Of a stretch of 41,526 nucleotides of DNA, positions 26,174 through 34,211 are shown one piece after another. The notes beneath the pieces were generated by a model. That model searched no databases. It was not told the origin of the DNA and saw nothing but the letters and a program-made list of their open reading frames with translations. The stretch comes from Limobrevibacterium gyesilva (lineage in GTDB: Bacteria; Pseudomonadota; Alphaproteobacteria; Acetobacterales; Acetobacteraceae). Every line of letters starts with the position of its first letter. Within the stretch, counting starts at the first letter, position 1. Both the position numbers and the translations under genes were made by a program. The DNA is taken from assembly GCF_025989185.1 (NCBI RefSeq), contig NZ_JAPDNT010000034.1, positions 1 through 41,526 on the forward strand, read 5' to 3'.

Positions 26174-26845
26174 CTATTTCTGGGTCGCGACGATTTCGGC
26201 GATGCGCGCGTTGGTGCCGTTGATGTCGGGCATCCTCTCCCCTGCCTTGATGCGCGCCAGGGTCTTCTTCTCGGCCTGCTGCATCTCGATGGCGCGGTTG
26301 GCCGCGGCGGTGATCTCGTGCGCCTTCAGCACCAGTACGCCATTCTCGTCGGCCAGGATCGCGTCGCCAGGTGTGACCGTAACGCCGCCACAGGACACCG
26401 GGGTGCAGAATTCGCCGTGCAGGAACAGCCGCTTCCCGGTCACCGGCGACAGTCCACGCGCCCAGACGGGCACGCCGTAGTCGCGCAGCTCGTCGATATC
26501 GGTGGCCATGCCGTCGATGATGATGCCGAGGCAGCCGGCTTCCCGCGCGGCGTAGGCGACGCCGCCTCCGCAAGCGGCGTGGCGATGGTCGCCGGCGCGG
26601 TCGATCACCAGCACGTCGCCGGCGCGCAGCTTGCCCAGGGCGTAATGCACGATCGTCGTATCCGGGCCAAAGCAGCGGATCGTCACCGCGGTCCCGGCGA
26701 TACGGTGGCCGGACAGCAGGCCGCGCATGCCGGGGTCCATGAAGCCGGTATGGCGGACATGGCCGATCGTCGCTGGTTCGGCTTGGCATAGCAGCGCCAG
26801 CAGGTCGGGCGCCACCGGGGCGGGAAGGGGTTGGATATCGAACAT
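26174..26845 (-). CDS. RraA-like / HMG-CHA aldolase-fold protein
   Basis: This 223-residue protein starts at 26845, sharing one base with the upstream TGA. Family features are GHRIAGTAVTI, GDVLVIDRAGDHRHAACGGG, the G-I-I-I-D-G-M-A-T-D segment followed by PVWARG, and VTPGDAILADENGVLVL. The usual R-D of the metal site is T-D here. This fold includes 4-hydroxy-4-methyl-2-oxoglutarate/4-carboxy-4-hydroxy-2-oxoadipate aldolases, oxaloacetate decarboxylases and the RNase E inhibitor RraA. In a catabolic operon beside a second aldolase and two amidohydrolases, an enzyme acting on a 2-oxo acid is more likely than RNase control. It is cytoplasmic. Confidence 0.82.
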   Translation of the reverse strand: MFDIQPLPAPVAPDLLALLCQAEPATIGHVRHTGFMDPGMRGLLSGHRIAGTAVTIRCFGPDTTIVHYALGKLRAGDVLVIDRAGDHRHAACGGGVAYAAREAGCLGIIIDGMATDIDELRDYGVPVWARGLSPVTGKRLFLHGEFCTPVSCGGVTVTPGDAILADENGVLVLKAHEITAAANRAIEMQQAEKKTLARIKAGERMPDINGTNARIAEIVATQK

Positions 26846-27651
26846 CAGCTCTGCTCCCGGGCTCTCATCGCGCACGCATCGCGGAAGGCTATGACGAAAT
26901 CGGCACTGGTGGCCACGATATGCTCGGCGATGCGTCGCCCGGCCTCGGGCGAGCACATCGTGGGGTCGCCCGAGACGATGCCATTGTCGGTGAGGTCGGT
27001 GACGTCGAGCGGCATGGCGATTTCGATCCCGTGGAACCGCACCCCGGCAAAGCCCGCCGTCTCGAAGCCCATGAACGGCTTGCCGTTGGCCGGTGCCTCC
27101 CCGAGGTCGGGTCGGATCGCGTCGGGAAACAAATGCGCGTAGACCGAGCCCACCGGTTCCGCGCCGTGGCCGAAACCCTTTCCCGAGGGCACGCCGTAGG
27201 CCTCGGTCCAGACCTGCGGCGTGTGCAGGCGCCACAGGTTGATCGAGGGTACCACGACACCGGTGTCGCGACGGATGCCGCGCGTCACCTGGTCGATCAG
27301 CGGCGCATTGCCGCTATGGCCGTTGAGGATCACGAGCCGGTCCAGGCCATGGTCGAGAAAGTTATCGGCGAAGTCGCGCAGCACGGCGCAGAACGTGGGC
27401 GCGCGCAGCTGGATGCCGCCGGCGATCGGACGGAAGTAATCGGCGTAGCCGAACGGCAGGGTCGCCGCGGCGATGGCGTCGGCACGCTCGGCGATCCGCC
27501 CGGCCAATGCGTCGGTGAGCATGAAGTCGCCCATCGGCGCGGTCGGCCCATGCTCCTCCTGCGAGCCGAGCGGTAGCAGAATCACGGGCTTGTCCGGGAT
27601 CCGCGCCTCGAACTCCCGGAAGGTCATGTCCTTGAGAAGGAATTTCCTCAC
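26845..27651 (-). CDS. Creatininase family amidohydrolase
   Basis: This 268-residue protein uses GTG 27651, overlapping the upstream stop by four bases (GTGA). The creatininase metal-site motifs are all visible: GSQEEHGPTAPMGDF (E32/E33, H34, D42), ILNGHSGN (H112) and GHGAEPVGS (H162, E165). Family enzymes hydrolyse cyclic amides or formamide-type bonds, such as creatininase (ring opening of creatinine), MftE (peptide trimming) and FAPy deformylase. The substrate cannot be decided from sequence. Next to an MlrC-like and an M20 hydrolase it suggests stepwise opening of an amide-containing compound. Cytoplasmic, no leader. Confidence 0.88.
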   Translation of the reverse strand: MRKFLLKDMTFREFEARIPDKPVILLPLGSQEEHGPTAPMGDFMLTDALAGRIAERADAIAAATLPFGYADYFRPIAGGIQLRAPTFCAVLRDFADNFLDHGLDRLVILNGHSGNAPLIDQVTRGIRRDTGVVVPSINLWRLHTPQVWTEAYGVPSGKGFGHGAEPVGSVYAHLFPDAIRPDLGEAPANGKPFMGFETAGFAGVRFHGIEIAMPLDVTDLTDNGIVSGDPTMCSPEAGRRIAEHIVATSADFVIAFRDACAMRAREQS

Positions 27652-28439
27652 GCGGCGACGTCCTTCGCCCGGAACGACTGGCGGAAGGCGCGGACATCGC
27701 TGAGCGAGCTGTCGCGCAGCCGGCTGACATCGCTGCCCGCGTTCACGAAGCTGTAGCCGCGGGCGAACATGTCGAGCGCCGAGCAGCCGGGATGCGGCAC
27801 GGTGCCCATCGGCAGCCCGCGCGCCAGGATGCGTTCCTCGGCGCGCGCGATAAGGGCCGCGACATCGGGGTGCTTGAGGTTGCCGAGCTGCCCGATCGTG
27901 CCCGACAGGTCGTGCGGCCCGATGAACATGACATCTATACCCTCGACGGCGAGGATCGAGTCGATGTTCTCAACCCCCTTGGCAGATTCGATCTGCAACG
28001 CGATCAGCAGGTTGTCGGCGCAGGTGGCGACGTAGTCTGGCGCCATGCCGTAGTTCGATGCCCGTGCGCTGCTGGCGCCGGCGCCGCGATGGCCGACCGG
28101 CGGATAGCGGCAAGCGGCGACCGCCGCTCGGGCCTCCTCGGCGGTTTCGATGCTGGGCACCATCACACCCTCGACGCCGGCGTCCAGCACCCGCTTCAGG
28201 TAGACATGGTCGTTCCACGGCACCCGCACGATCGAGGTGCAGGCGGTGGCCGACATCGCCTGTAACTGCGCCAACAGGTTCGACGGCTCGCCGATCCCGT
28301 GCTCCTGGTCGAGCAGGATGTAGTCGAAACCGGCGAAGCCGAGCAGTTCGACCACTGCGGGGCTGCCGAGGGCTGACCAGCAGCCGAGGATTTTCTCGCC
28401 TGCCTGCAGGCGGCGCTTTGCGGCGTTCGGGCGGTACAT
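27648..28439 (-). CDS. HpcH/HpaI family aldolase
   Basis: This 263-residue protein starts at 28439 (MYRPNAAKRRL), with AAAGG six bases upstream. Class II pyruvate-aldolase motifs are in order: LLDQEHG (His47), VRVPWND (Arg72), GVMVPSIETAEEA, QIESAKGVENI (metal-binding Glu151) and FIGPHDLSG (metal-binding Asp177), ending with the NAGSD segment. Family members cleave 4-hydroxy-2-oxo acids into pyruvate and an aldehyde; some act as citrate-lyase-like enzymes. It is the first gene of the 12-gene minus-strand operon, divergent from the LysR gene and directly downstream of the tandem-repeat operator, so promoter control is expected here. Confidence 0.9.
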   Translation of the reverse strand: MYRPNAAKRRLQAGEKILGCWSALGSPAVVELLGFAGFDYILLDQEHGIGEPSNLLAQLQAMSATACTSIVRVPWNDHVYLKRVLDAGVEGVMVPSIETAEEARAAVAACRYPPVGHRGAGASSARASNYGMAPDYVATCADNLLIALQIESAKGVENIDSILAVEGIDVMFIGPHDLSGTIGQLGNLKHPDVAALIARAEERILARGLPMGTVPHPGCSALDMFARGYSFVNAGSDVSRLRDSSLSDVRAFRQSFRAKDVAA

Positions 28440-28454
28440 CGGAAACCTTTCTGT

Positions 28455-28503
28455 GACCGGGGAAACGCGACCAGTGATATGACCGGTGAAACACGACCAG
28501 TGA
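28455..28503. promoter_or_regulatory. Tandem 23-base repeat between aldolase operon and LysR gene (putative operator)
   Basis: Two near-identical 23-base units (28455-28477 and 28481-28503) begin GACCGG(G/T)GAAAC and end CGACCAGTGA. They are 26 bases apart and differ at two positions. The junction ACCAGTGATATGACCGGT (28470-28487) is an imperfect 18-base palindrome with 14 symmetric positions. The element lies 16-64 bases upstream of the aldolase start and about 85 bases upstream of the LysR start, where a LysR-type activator of a divergent operon normally binds. Identity of the binding protein is inferred from position. Confidence 0.55.
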
Positions 28504-28586
28504 AGAGTCCCCCTGCGGTTCGCGCTAATCGCTATTTGGTGCGGAGACATAAGATGCTCTTATGGCCCGCTTGTCGGGAGGTGCGC

Positions 28587-29498
28587 GTGAATTTGCGGCA
28601 GATGGAAGTGTTTCGCGCGGTGATCGAGACGGGCTCCGTGACGGCAGCGTCGCGGGTCCTCCACGTCTCGCAGCCGGCCGTGACGGCGCTGCTGCGCCAC
28701 ACCGAAGATCAACTCGGTTTTCGGCTGTTCGACCGCGTCAAGGGCCGGCTGGCGCCGACCGCGGAGGCGCGCACGCTCTACGCCGAGATCGTCCACGTGT
28801 TCGACCGCGTGGACGTGGTCAACCGAGTGGTTGAGGACATGCGCGACTCGCGAGTCGGCACGCTCGACCTGGTGGCGATTCCGGCGCTGGCATTGACTCT
28901 GCTGCCGACAGTGATCGGTGCCTTCACAGCCCGTGGACGTCAGGTGCAGATCCGCTTCCACATGCGCACCCGCCAGGAGATGGTGGACCAGGTAAGCAGC
29001 GGGGCCGCTGATCTCGGTTTCGGCTTTCTGTCGCCCGCCTCGCCGCGCATCACGATCCGCGAGATCGCGCAAGGCGACCTCGCTTGTATCCTGCCGCGCG
29101 GGCATGTGTTGTGCGAGCGCGCCGAAATCAGCGTCGGCGACCTGCGGGGGTATCCGGTGATCGGCTACACCTCCCGCCAGGGCCTGGCGCCGATCATCAA
29201 CGGCCTGCTGGCCGAGGCACGCGTCGCCGTCTGCTGCCCGATCGAGGTTGGGCTGATTATCAACGCTTGGTCGCTGGTCAGTCAGGGCGCCGGGATCGCC
29301 ATCGTCGATCCTCATTCCGGCTACCAGGAGCTGTTCCCGAACGTCGTCAGCCGGCCGCTGCGGCCGAAAATCTCGATCACGCTGGAAGCGCTGCAGGCCG
29401 CCGATCGACCGCTGCCGCGCCTGGCGGCCAGCTTCCTCGCCCATATCGATCGCGTGCTGAGCGGCAGAGCAGACAACGCGACACGCCGGCGAGGCTAG
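28587..29498 (+). CDS. LysR-type transcriptional regulator
   Basis: This 303-residue protein has its start assigned to GTG 28587 (VNLRQMEVF), since GGGAGG lies five bases upstream and the family's first helix begins immediately; upstream in-frame ATGs would add an unusual N-terminal tail. The winged helix-turn-helix is TGSVTAASRVLHVSQPAVTA (about 16-35), followed by LGFRLFDR. Residues about 90-300 form the periplasmic-binding-like effector domain. It is transcribed away from the aldolase operon and probably senses a pathway intermediate, activating the divergent operon through the tandem repeats. Confidence 0.9.
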   Translation: MNLRQMEVFRAVIETGSVTAASRVLHVSQPAVTALLRHTEDQLGFRLFDRVKGRLAPTAEARTLYAEIVHVFDRVDVVNRVVEDMRDSRVGTLDLVAIPALALTLLPTVIGAFTARGRQVQIRFHMRTRQEMVDQVSSGAADLGFGFLSPASPRITIREIAQGDLACILPRGHVLCERAEISVGDLRGYPVIGYTSRQGLAPIINGLLAEARVAVCCPIEVGLIINAWSLVSQGAGIAIVDPHSGYQELFPNVVSRPLRPKISITLEALQAADRPLPRLAASFLAHIDRVLSGRADNATRRRG

Positions 29499-29504
29499 AT
29501 CCTA

Positions 29505-29657
29505 TGTTCGCACCACGGGATGCGCGGCCAGGACCTGCGCGATCATCACGAGTTGCCTTTGCCCGCCGCTCATCTTGCTGATCCGGCGATCTGCAAGATC
29601 CGCGATGCCGATCTCGGCACCATACCGCACGCTCAGACCCCGGGTTTGCAGGAACAT
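29505..29657 (-). pseudogene. Relic of an iron-siderophore-type ABC ATPase gene
   Basis: The minus-strand frame reads LQTRGLSVRYGAE followed directly by IGIADLADRRISKMSGGQRQ, then LVMIAQVLAAHP. The first part is the N-terminal beta strand and the second the helical segment plus ABC signature of FepC/FecE-type ATPases; the roughly 100 residues between them, including Walker A, are gone. Walker B and the C-terminus are also missing. It is a decayed fragment between the LysR gene and SBP 4. Confidence 0.7.
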
Positions 29658-29718
29658 CGTGTGCGCCCGATCGACAGGATGAGCCATGCAAAGCCGATGT
29701 CGTACCGCGGCGCACCGG

Positions 29719-31308
29719 CTACGCCTTGCTGATGTTCCAGAACGCCAGCACGTTTGATTTCAGCACGCCGGAGATGTTGCTGCGCCACAGGAACGGCTGG
29801 ATGAACTGGCCCAGCGGGACGTACGGCACGACCTCCCATAGGCGGCGATGCATGTCCTGCAGCAATGCCATGCGAGTGGCGGGATCCGGCTCACGAATGT
29901 AGCGCAGGCGCATGTCCTCCTCGGGCTGGTCGCACGGCCACCCGTAGAAATTCTTGCCGTCACACGTGGTGATCGTCGACGGGCTGGTCAGTGGGCTGGA
30001 GAGTTGGGCGCCGTTGGCGCTGGTGTGGAACAGGTTCCATCCACCCTGCGCCGGTGCGTCCTTCTTCTGCCGGCGCGTGGCGACGCTGCCCCAATCGGAA
30101 AGCTGCAGGTCCACCTTGAAGCCGATCTTCTGCAGTAGATCGACCGTGACCAGGCTGAGCCGCTGATAGGCCGGAATATCCGACCCGCCGATCAGCACGA
30201 CGGGTGTGCCGGCATAGCCGGATTCGCGGACCAGCCTGCGCGCGAGGTTGAGGTCGGGTTTGCGGAATGCCTCGGAACCGACCTCGGTTCCGTTGGGGCT
30301 GCCGCAGACCCAGAACGCATAGCATTCGCGCCAGTTCTTCGCATCGCCATACGCCGCCGACATGTAGTCGACCTGGTTCATGGCGTGCGCGACGGCCTGC
30401 CGCGCCCTGACGTTGCTGAATGGCGGCCACAGCGAGTTGAAGCGCAGCACCGCGTAGGATTCCAGTGGCCAGACCTCGCCGATAACGATGTTGGGGTCGT
30501 GCTCCACGGTCGTCAGAAGATCGAGCGGCGGGGCATCGAGCATGTCGACTTCACCCCTGCGCAGCGCCGTGAATGCGACCGACGGGTCGGGGATGATGAT
30601 CCACTCCACGCGGTCAACCTTTGCCACCTTGCCGCCAGCAAAGCCGCTGGCAGGCTCGGAGCGCGGGACATACCCGTCGAATTTCTCATAGACCAGTTTC
30701 GCCCCCGGTCGGTACTCAGCCTCGACGAAGCGGAAAGGGCCGGAGCCGATGCGGTCGCGCACCGGAATGAATGGATCGGTGAGCGCGTCCTTCTCCCGCA
30801 TGATCGCGCCGACGACGCCGTTGCTGCCGCCGAGCAGGAATTCCGTGAAGGCGAACGGCTGCTTCAGGCGGAGGGTGAATGTGCCGTCGTCGATCCGCTC
30901 GTAGCCATCGATCAGGTTCGCGAAGATCTGGTTCTGGGTGTCGCGCACGAACATGCGCTTCAATGAGGCGATAACGTCGCGCGTGGTCACCGGCGTACCG
31001 TCGTGAAACATCAGGCCGCGGCGCAGGGTGAAGGTGTAGAGCAGCTTGTCGTCGGAGGTTGACCAGGTATCGACCATCTGCGGGCGGACGTTCATCTTGT
31101 CGTCCCAGCCGAACAACTGGTCATAGATCATGGCGCCGTGCATCGAGGTATTATTGACCTGGGCGAACACGGGATCGAAGGATTGCGGCTCCGCCTGGGG
31201 CACCACGCGCAGCACCTTGCGGACTGGCTGCGCCGGGGCGCGGTGAATCCCAGCGCTGGTCAGGATGGTTGCCGCGGCGCCCGCGGCGAAGCTGCGGCGA
31301 CGGAGCAT
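29719..31308 (-). CDS. Peptide-type ABC transporter substrate-binding protein (SBP 4)
   Basis: This 529-residue protein starts at 31308 (MLRRRSFAAG), preceded by GGAGGAGAG; the longer frame upstream lacks a ribosome site. The leader LRRRSFAAGAAATIL ending APAQ is TAT-like. Mature motifs are PQAEPQSFDPVFAQ, RRGLMFHDGTPVTTRDV, GSGPFRFVEAEYRPG, FNSLWPPFSNVRARQAV and DWGSVATRRQKK. It is the paralogue of SBP 1 (16363-17949). It stands alone on the minus strand, facing the relic ATPase, with a 396-base divergent spacer to SBP 5. No permease is adjacent, so it presumably feeds the permease block of the large operon. Confidence 0.9.
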   Translation of the reverse strand: MLRRRSFAAGAAATILTSAGIHRAPAQPVRKVLRVVPQAEPQSFDPVFAQVNNTSMHGAMIYDQLFGWDDKMNVRPQMVDTWSTSDDKLLYTFTLRRGLMFHDGTPVTTRDVIASLKRMFVRDTQNQIFANLIDGYERIDDGTFTLRLKQPFAFTEFLLGGSNGVVGAIMREKDALTDPFIPVRDRIGSGPFRFVEAEYRPGAKLVYEKFDGYVPRSEPASGFAGGKVAKVDRVEWIIIPDPSVAFTALRRGEVDMLDAPPLDLLTTVEHDPNIVIGEVWPLESYAVLRFNSLWPPFSNVRARQAVAHAMNQVDYMSAAYGDAKNWRECYAFWVCGSPNGTEVGSEAFRKPDLNLARRLVRESGYAGTPVVLIGGSDIPAYQRLSLVTVDLLQKIGFKVDLQLSDWGSVATRRQKKDAPAQGGWNLFHTSANGAQLSSPLTSPSTITTCDGKNFYGWPCDQPEEDMRLRYIREPDPATRMALLQDMHRRLWEVVPYVPLGQFIQPFLWRSNISGVLKSNVLAFWNISKA

Positions 31309-31589
31309 TGCTCTCCTCCTCGGTGTACCTGCCGGGATTCTGCAAGTGGCGCGATGTTCAGCCGGTTTGCGGGAGGCTGCAAGGAAAACCGTCCAGCGCC
31401 CGCGCGAGTAACGGCCAACCCGCTTCAGCCAGGCGCCCGGTGCCGGCCTTCCGGCCTGGATGTCCTGGGCAATCAGCTCGGCGACGGCGTACCCGCGCCC
31501 GGGGTCGCGAGAATGGTCTCGGGCGGGATCGTTCCCGGATGGGGCGGCGGCGGGATCCAGCTTCATGCGTCGGTTCGCGGTTTCGCGGA

Positions 31590-31619
31590 TTGTGGATTGG
31601 TACCAATTTTGGCTATAAC
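31590..31619 (+). promoter_or_regulatory. Putative promoter with embedded palindromic operator upstream of SBP 5
   Basis: TTGTGG (31590-31595) and TATAAC (31614-31619) are spaced 18 bases apart and resemble sigma-70 -35 and -10 boxes, the -35 being weak. Between them ATTGGTACCAAT (31596-31607) is a perfect 12-base palindrome immediately downstream of the -35. Half-sites TTGGT/ACCAA are common for GntR/FadR-type repressors, and a repressor bound here would block RNA polymerase. The divergent spacer 31309-31704 (396 bases) otherwise shows no gene. The start of SBP 5 lies about 85 bases downstream of the -10 box. Confidence 0.5.
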
Positions 31620-31704
31620 GTATTTATGGCAAGTTGCCGCAAAAACAGTACGGCCCCGGAAACCTCCGGATTGCTCCGGCCGCAGAACGCTTGGGAACAG
31701 AGAA

Positions 31705-33309
31705 ATGGATCTGGATCGTCGCTTGCTTCTCAGACTGGCCGGTATCGGCGGCATCGGCCTGGCCTCGCCGCTTGCGCTTCGCCCGCACGCCGCCTGGGGC
31801 CAGGATGCGGCGTCCACGCTGCGCATCGGCATGGCCGCGCCGAACACCACGATGGACCCGCATCTGCAAAGCAACGCGCCGAACAACGCGGTGGCCACGC
31901 ATATCTTCGACTCGCTCATCGTGAACGACGAGGCCTCGCGCTCGCAGCCCGGTCTCGCCCAGTCCTGGCGGGTTGTCGACGACACGCACTGGGAATTTTC
32001 CCTTCGGCCCGATGTGCGCTTCAGCGACGGCACCCCGTTCACCGCCGAGGACGCGATCGTCTCTTTCGACCGGGCGACGAACCTGCCCAGCACCAGCTCG
32101 TTCCGCACCTATACGCGCAGCATCAAGTCCATGCAGGCGAAGGGGCCGCACACGCTGCTGATCGAGACGCGCGCGCCCGACCCGCTGCTGCTGAACTCGC
32201 TGAGCCGTATCCGCATCATCAGCGCGAAGTTCAAGGACGCGACCACGGCCGACTACAATTCCGGCCGCGCCGCCATCGGCACCGGCCCGTTCGTGCTGGC
32301 CGAGTTCGCATCCGGCAGCCGCGTGACGCTGGACCGCAACCCGAATTACTGGGGGCCGCGCCTGCCGTGGAGCCGGGTGGTGCTGAGCATCGTGCCCGCC
32401 ACCGGCGCCCGGCTGGCCGGCCTGCTGGCCGGCGACCTCGACATGATCGAGGCAGTGCCGGCCGAGAACGAGGAGCGCATCAAGGCCAGCGGCAACCTGC
32501 ATTTGATCAGCGGCATTTCCAGCCGCCTGGTGTATTTCGCTTTCGACCAGGAGCGCGACCAGGCCACCTTCATCACTGACAATGACGGCAAGCCGCTGCC
32601 CACCAACCCGCTGAAGGATCTGCGCGTGCGCCAGGCCCTGTCGATGGCGATCAACCGGCAGGCCATCGTGGACCGGGTGATGGAGGGCAACGCCGTCATC
32701 GCCTCGCAATTCCTGCCGAAGGGCGGCTTCGGCACCTCGCCGGCGCTGGCGCCGGAGACATACGACGCGGTGCGCGCCAAGGCGCTGCTGGCCGAGGCCG
32801 GCTATCCGAACGGCTTCCGCATCACCCTGCACGGCCCCAACGACCGCTACATCAACGATGGCAAGATCGTGCAGGCGGTGGCGCAGATGCTGACCCGCAT
32901 CGGCATCCAGACCCGCGCCGAGGTGATGCCGTGGACGGCCTATGCCGGCCGCAGCGACAAGGCGGAATTCAGCATGTTCCTGAACGCCTGGGGCGTGAAC
33001 ACCGGCGAGACCTCCAACCCGCTGGGGGCGATTGCCGCCACCTATGACCGCGAGTCCGGCCTGGGCGTGGCCAATAGCGGGCGCTACAGCAACCCGAAAC
33101 TGGATGCACTGGTGAAGCAGGCGCTGCGGACCATGGACGACAAGGAGCGCGGCCGGATGCTCGCCGAAGCGAGCGAGCTGCTGTTCCGCGACGTGGGCAT
33201 CGCGCCGCTGCATCACGAAGTCTCGATCTGGGCGGCGCGCAAGAACATCACCTATGCCACGCGGGCCGACCAGTACACGCTCGCCATGGGCGTCGGCCAG
33301 ACCGCCTGA
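31705..33309 (+). CDS. Peptide-type ABC transporter substrate-binding protein (SBP 5)
   Basis: This 534-residue protein starts at 31705 (MDLDRRLLLRLAG); the open frame begins earlier, but the leader and a GGGAACAGAG stretch mark this ATG. TAT-type leader DRRLLLRLAGIGGIGL ending AWGQ. Mature motifs are MAAPNTTMDPHLQSN, RPDVRFSDGTPFTAEDA, IGTGPFVLAEF, VRQALSMAINRQAIVDRV and RYSNPKLDALV, ending DQYTLAMGV. It is the paralogue of SBP 6 (36246-37823), which shares the DQYTLA(M/T)G ending. It leads a plus-strand group followed by a hydrolase (31-base gap) and a gamma-glutamyltransferase-family gene. Confidence 0.9.
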   Translation: MDLDRRLLLRLAGIGGIGLASPLALRPHAAWGQDAASTLRIGMAAPNTTMDPHLQSNAPNNAVATHIFDSLIVNDEASRSQPGLAQSWRVVDDTHWEFSLRPDVRFSDGTPFTAEDAIVSFDRATNLPSTSSFRTYTRSIKSMQAKGPHTLLIETRAPDPLLLNSLSRIRIISAKFKDATTADYNSGRAAIGTGPFVLAEFASGSRVTLDRNPNYWGPRLPWSRVVLSIVPATGARLAGLLAGDLDMIEAVPAENEERIKASGNLHLISGISSRLVYFAFDQERDQATFITDNDGKPLPTNPLKDLRVRQALSMAINRQAIVDRVMEGNAVIASQFLPKGGFGTSPALAPETYDAVRAKALLAEAGYPNGFRITLHGPNDRYINDGKIVQAVAQMLTRIGIQTRAEVMPWTAYAGRSDKAEFSMFLNAWGVNTGETSNPLGAIAATYDRESGLGVANSGRYSNPKLDALVKQALRTMDDKERGRMLAEASELLFRDVGIAPLHHEVSIWAARKNITYATRADQYTLAMGVGQTA

Positions 33310-33340
33310 CCTGGCCATCTGCCGACGGGAATCCCTGACC

Positions 33341-34207
33341 ATGTCCAGCACCGCAGCGCCGGAGCTTGCCGCCGAGTCCGCCGATCGTGCCCGCGCCATC
33401 TACGATCTTGGCAACACCGCCATGTTCGCCTGCAAGGCCGATCCGCGCTTTCACTACTGCCTCTATGTTCCGCCCGCCGTTGGCAAAGGCGGGAAGGTGG
33501 AGCTGCTGGTGGCCGTGCACGGCACCAGCCGCACCTCGTTCCTGGAGTTCCGCGACGGCTTCGCCGAGTTCGGGCGCTGGAACAATTGCGCCATACTGTG
33601 CCCGATCTTCCCCGTGGGCGTGCGCGGCGACGGGGCGCGCAGCGGCTACAAATACATGGCCGAAGGCGACATCCGCTACGACCAGGTGCTGCTGTCCATG
33701 GTCGAGGAAGTCGCCGGAAAATACCGGCAGGACTGGAGCCGCTTCGCCATGTTCGGCTTCTCCGGCGGCGGCCATTTCGTGCACCGCTTCGCCATACTGC
33801 ACCCGCGCCGGCTCTGGGCCGCCTCCATCGGCGCGCCGGGTTCGGTGACGCTGCTGGACCCGGACCGGGACTGGTGGGTGGGCGTGCGCGACTTGCAACA
33901 GAAATTCGGCATCGCGTTCGACGCCGAGGCGCTGCGCCGCGTGCCCGTGCAGATGGTGGTGGGCGACGCCGATCTGGAAACCTGGGAAATCACCCACAAG
34001 GAAGGCGGCGCCTACTGGATGCCCGGCGCCAACGATGCCGGCCGCACCCGCCCGGAGCGCCTGCGCGCGCTGCAGCAATCCTTCGAGGCGGCGGGCGTGT
34101 CGGTGCGCTTCGACCTGCTGGCCGGCGTTTCGCACGAGCGCATGAAAGTGCTCGGCCACGTCAAGGATTTCCTCGCCGACCATCTTGCCCGCATGCGCCG
34201 GGGCTAG
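33341..34207 (+). CDS. Serine alpha/beta hydrolase (esterase/PHB-depolymerase-like)
   Basis: This 288-residue protein starts at 33341 (MSSTAAPEL); the ribosome site is weak (GGGA). The alpha/beta-hydrolase core shows the oxyanion region AVHGTSRT (58-65), nucleophile elbow GFSGGG with Ser141, a likely acid in VVGDADLET and the His in GVSHERM. No signal peptide, so it is cytoplasmic. It lies 31 bases after SBP 5 and four bases before the GGT-family start, so it is probably part of a short plus-strand operon that hydrolyses an ester or amide of the compound bound by SBP 5. The exact subfamily is uncertain. Confidence 0.8.
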   Translation: MSSTAAPELAAESADRARAIYDLGNTAMFACKADPRFHYCLYVPPAVGKGGKVELLVAVHGTSRTSFLEFRDGFAEFGRWNNCAILCPIFPVGVRGDGARSGYKYMAEGDIRYDQVLLSMVEEVAGKYRQDWSRFAMFGFSGGGHFVHRFAILHPRRLWAASIGAPGSVTLLDPDRDWWVGVRDLQQKFGIAFDAEALRRVPVQMVVGDADLETWEITHKEGGAYWMPGANDAGRTRPERLRALQQSFEAAGVSVRFDLLAGVSHERMKVLGHVKDFLADHLARMRRG

Positions 34208-34211
34208 GCCC

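Noticed and set aside
31138-31704. Upstream extension of SBP 5 (189 codons)
   Set aside because: It crosses the divergent spacer and antisense SBP 4 sequence, contains no domain, and passes through the promoter-like element; the TAT leader begins at 31705.
31624-33399. 591-codon minus-strand open frame opposite SBP 5
   Set aside because: No family motifs and biased Arg/His/Val composition; the plus strand encodes a complete SBP with a TAT leader.
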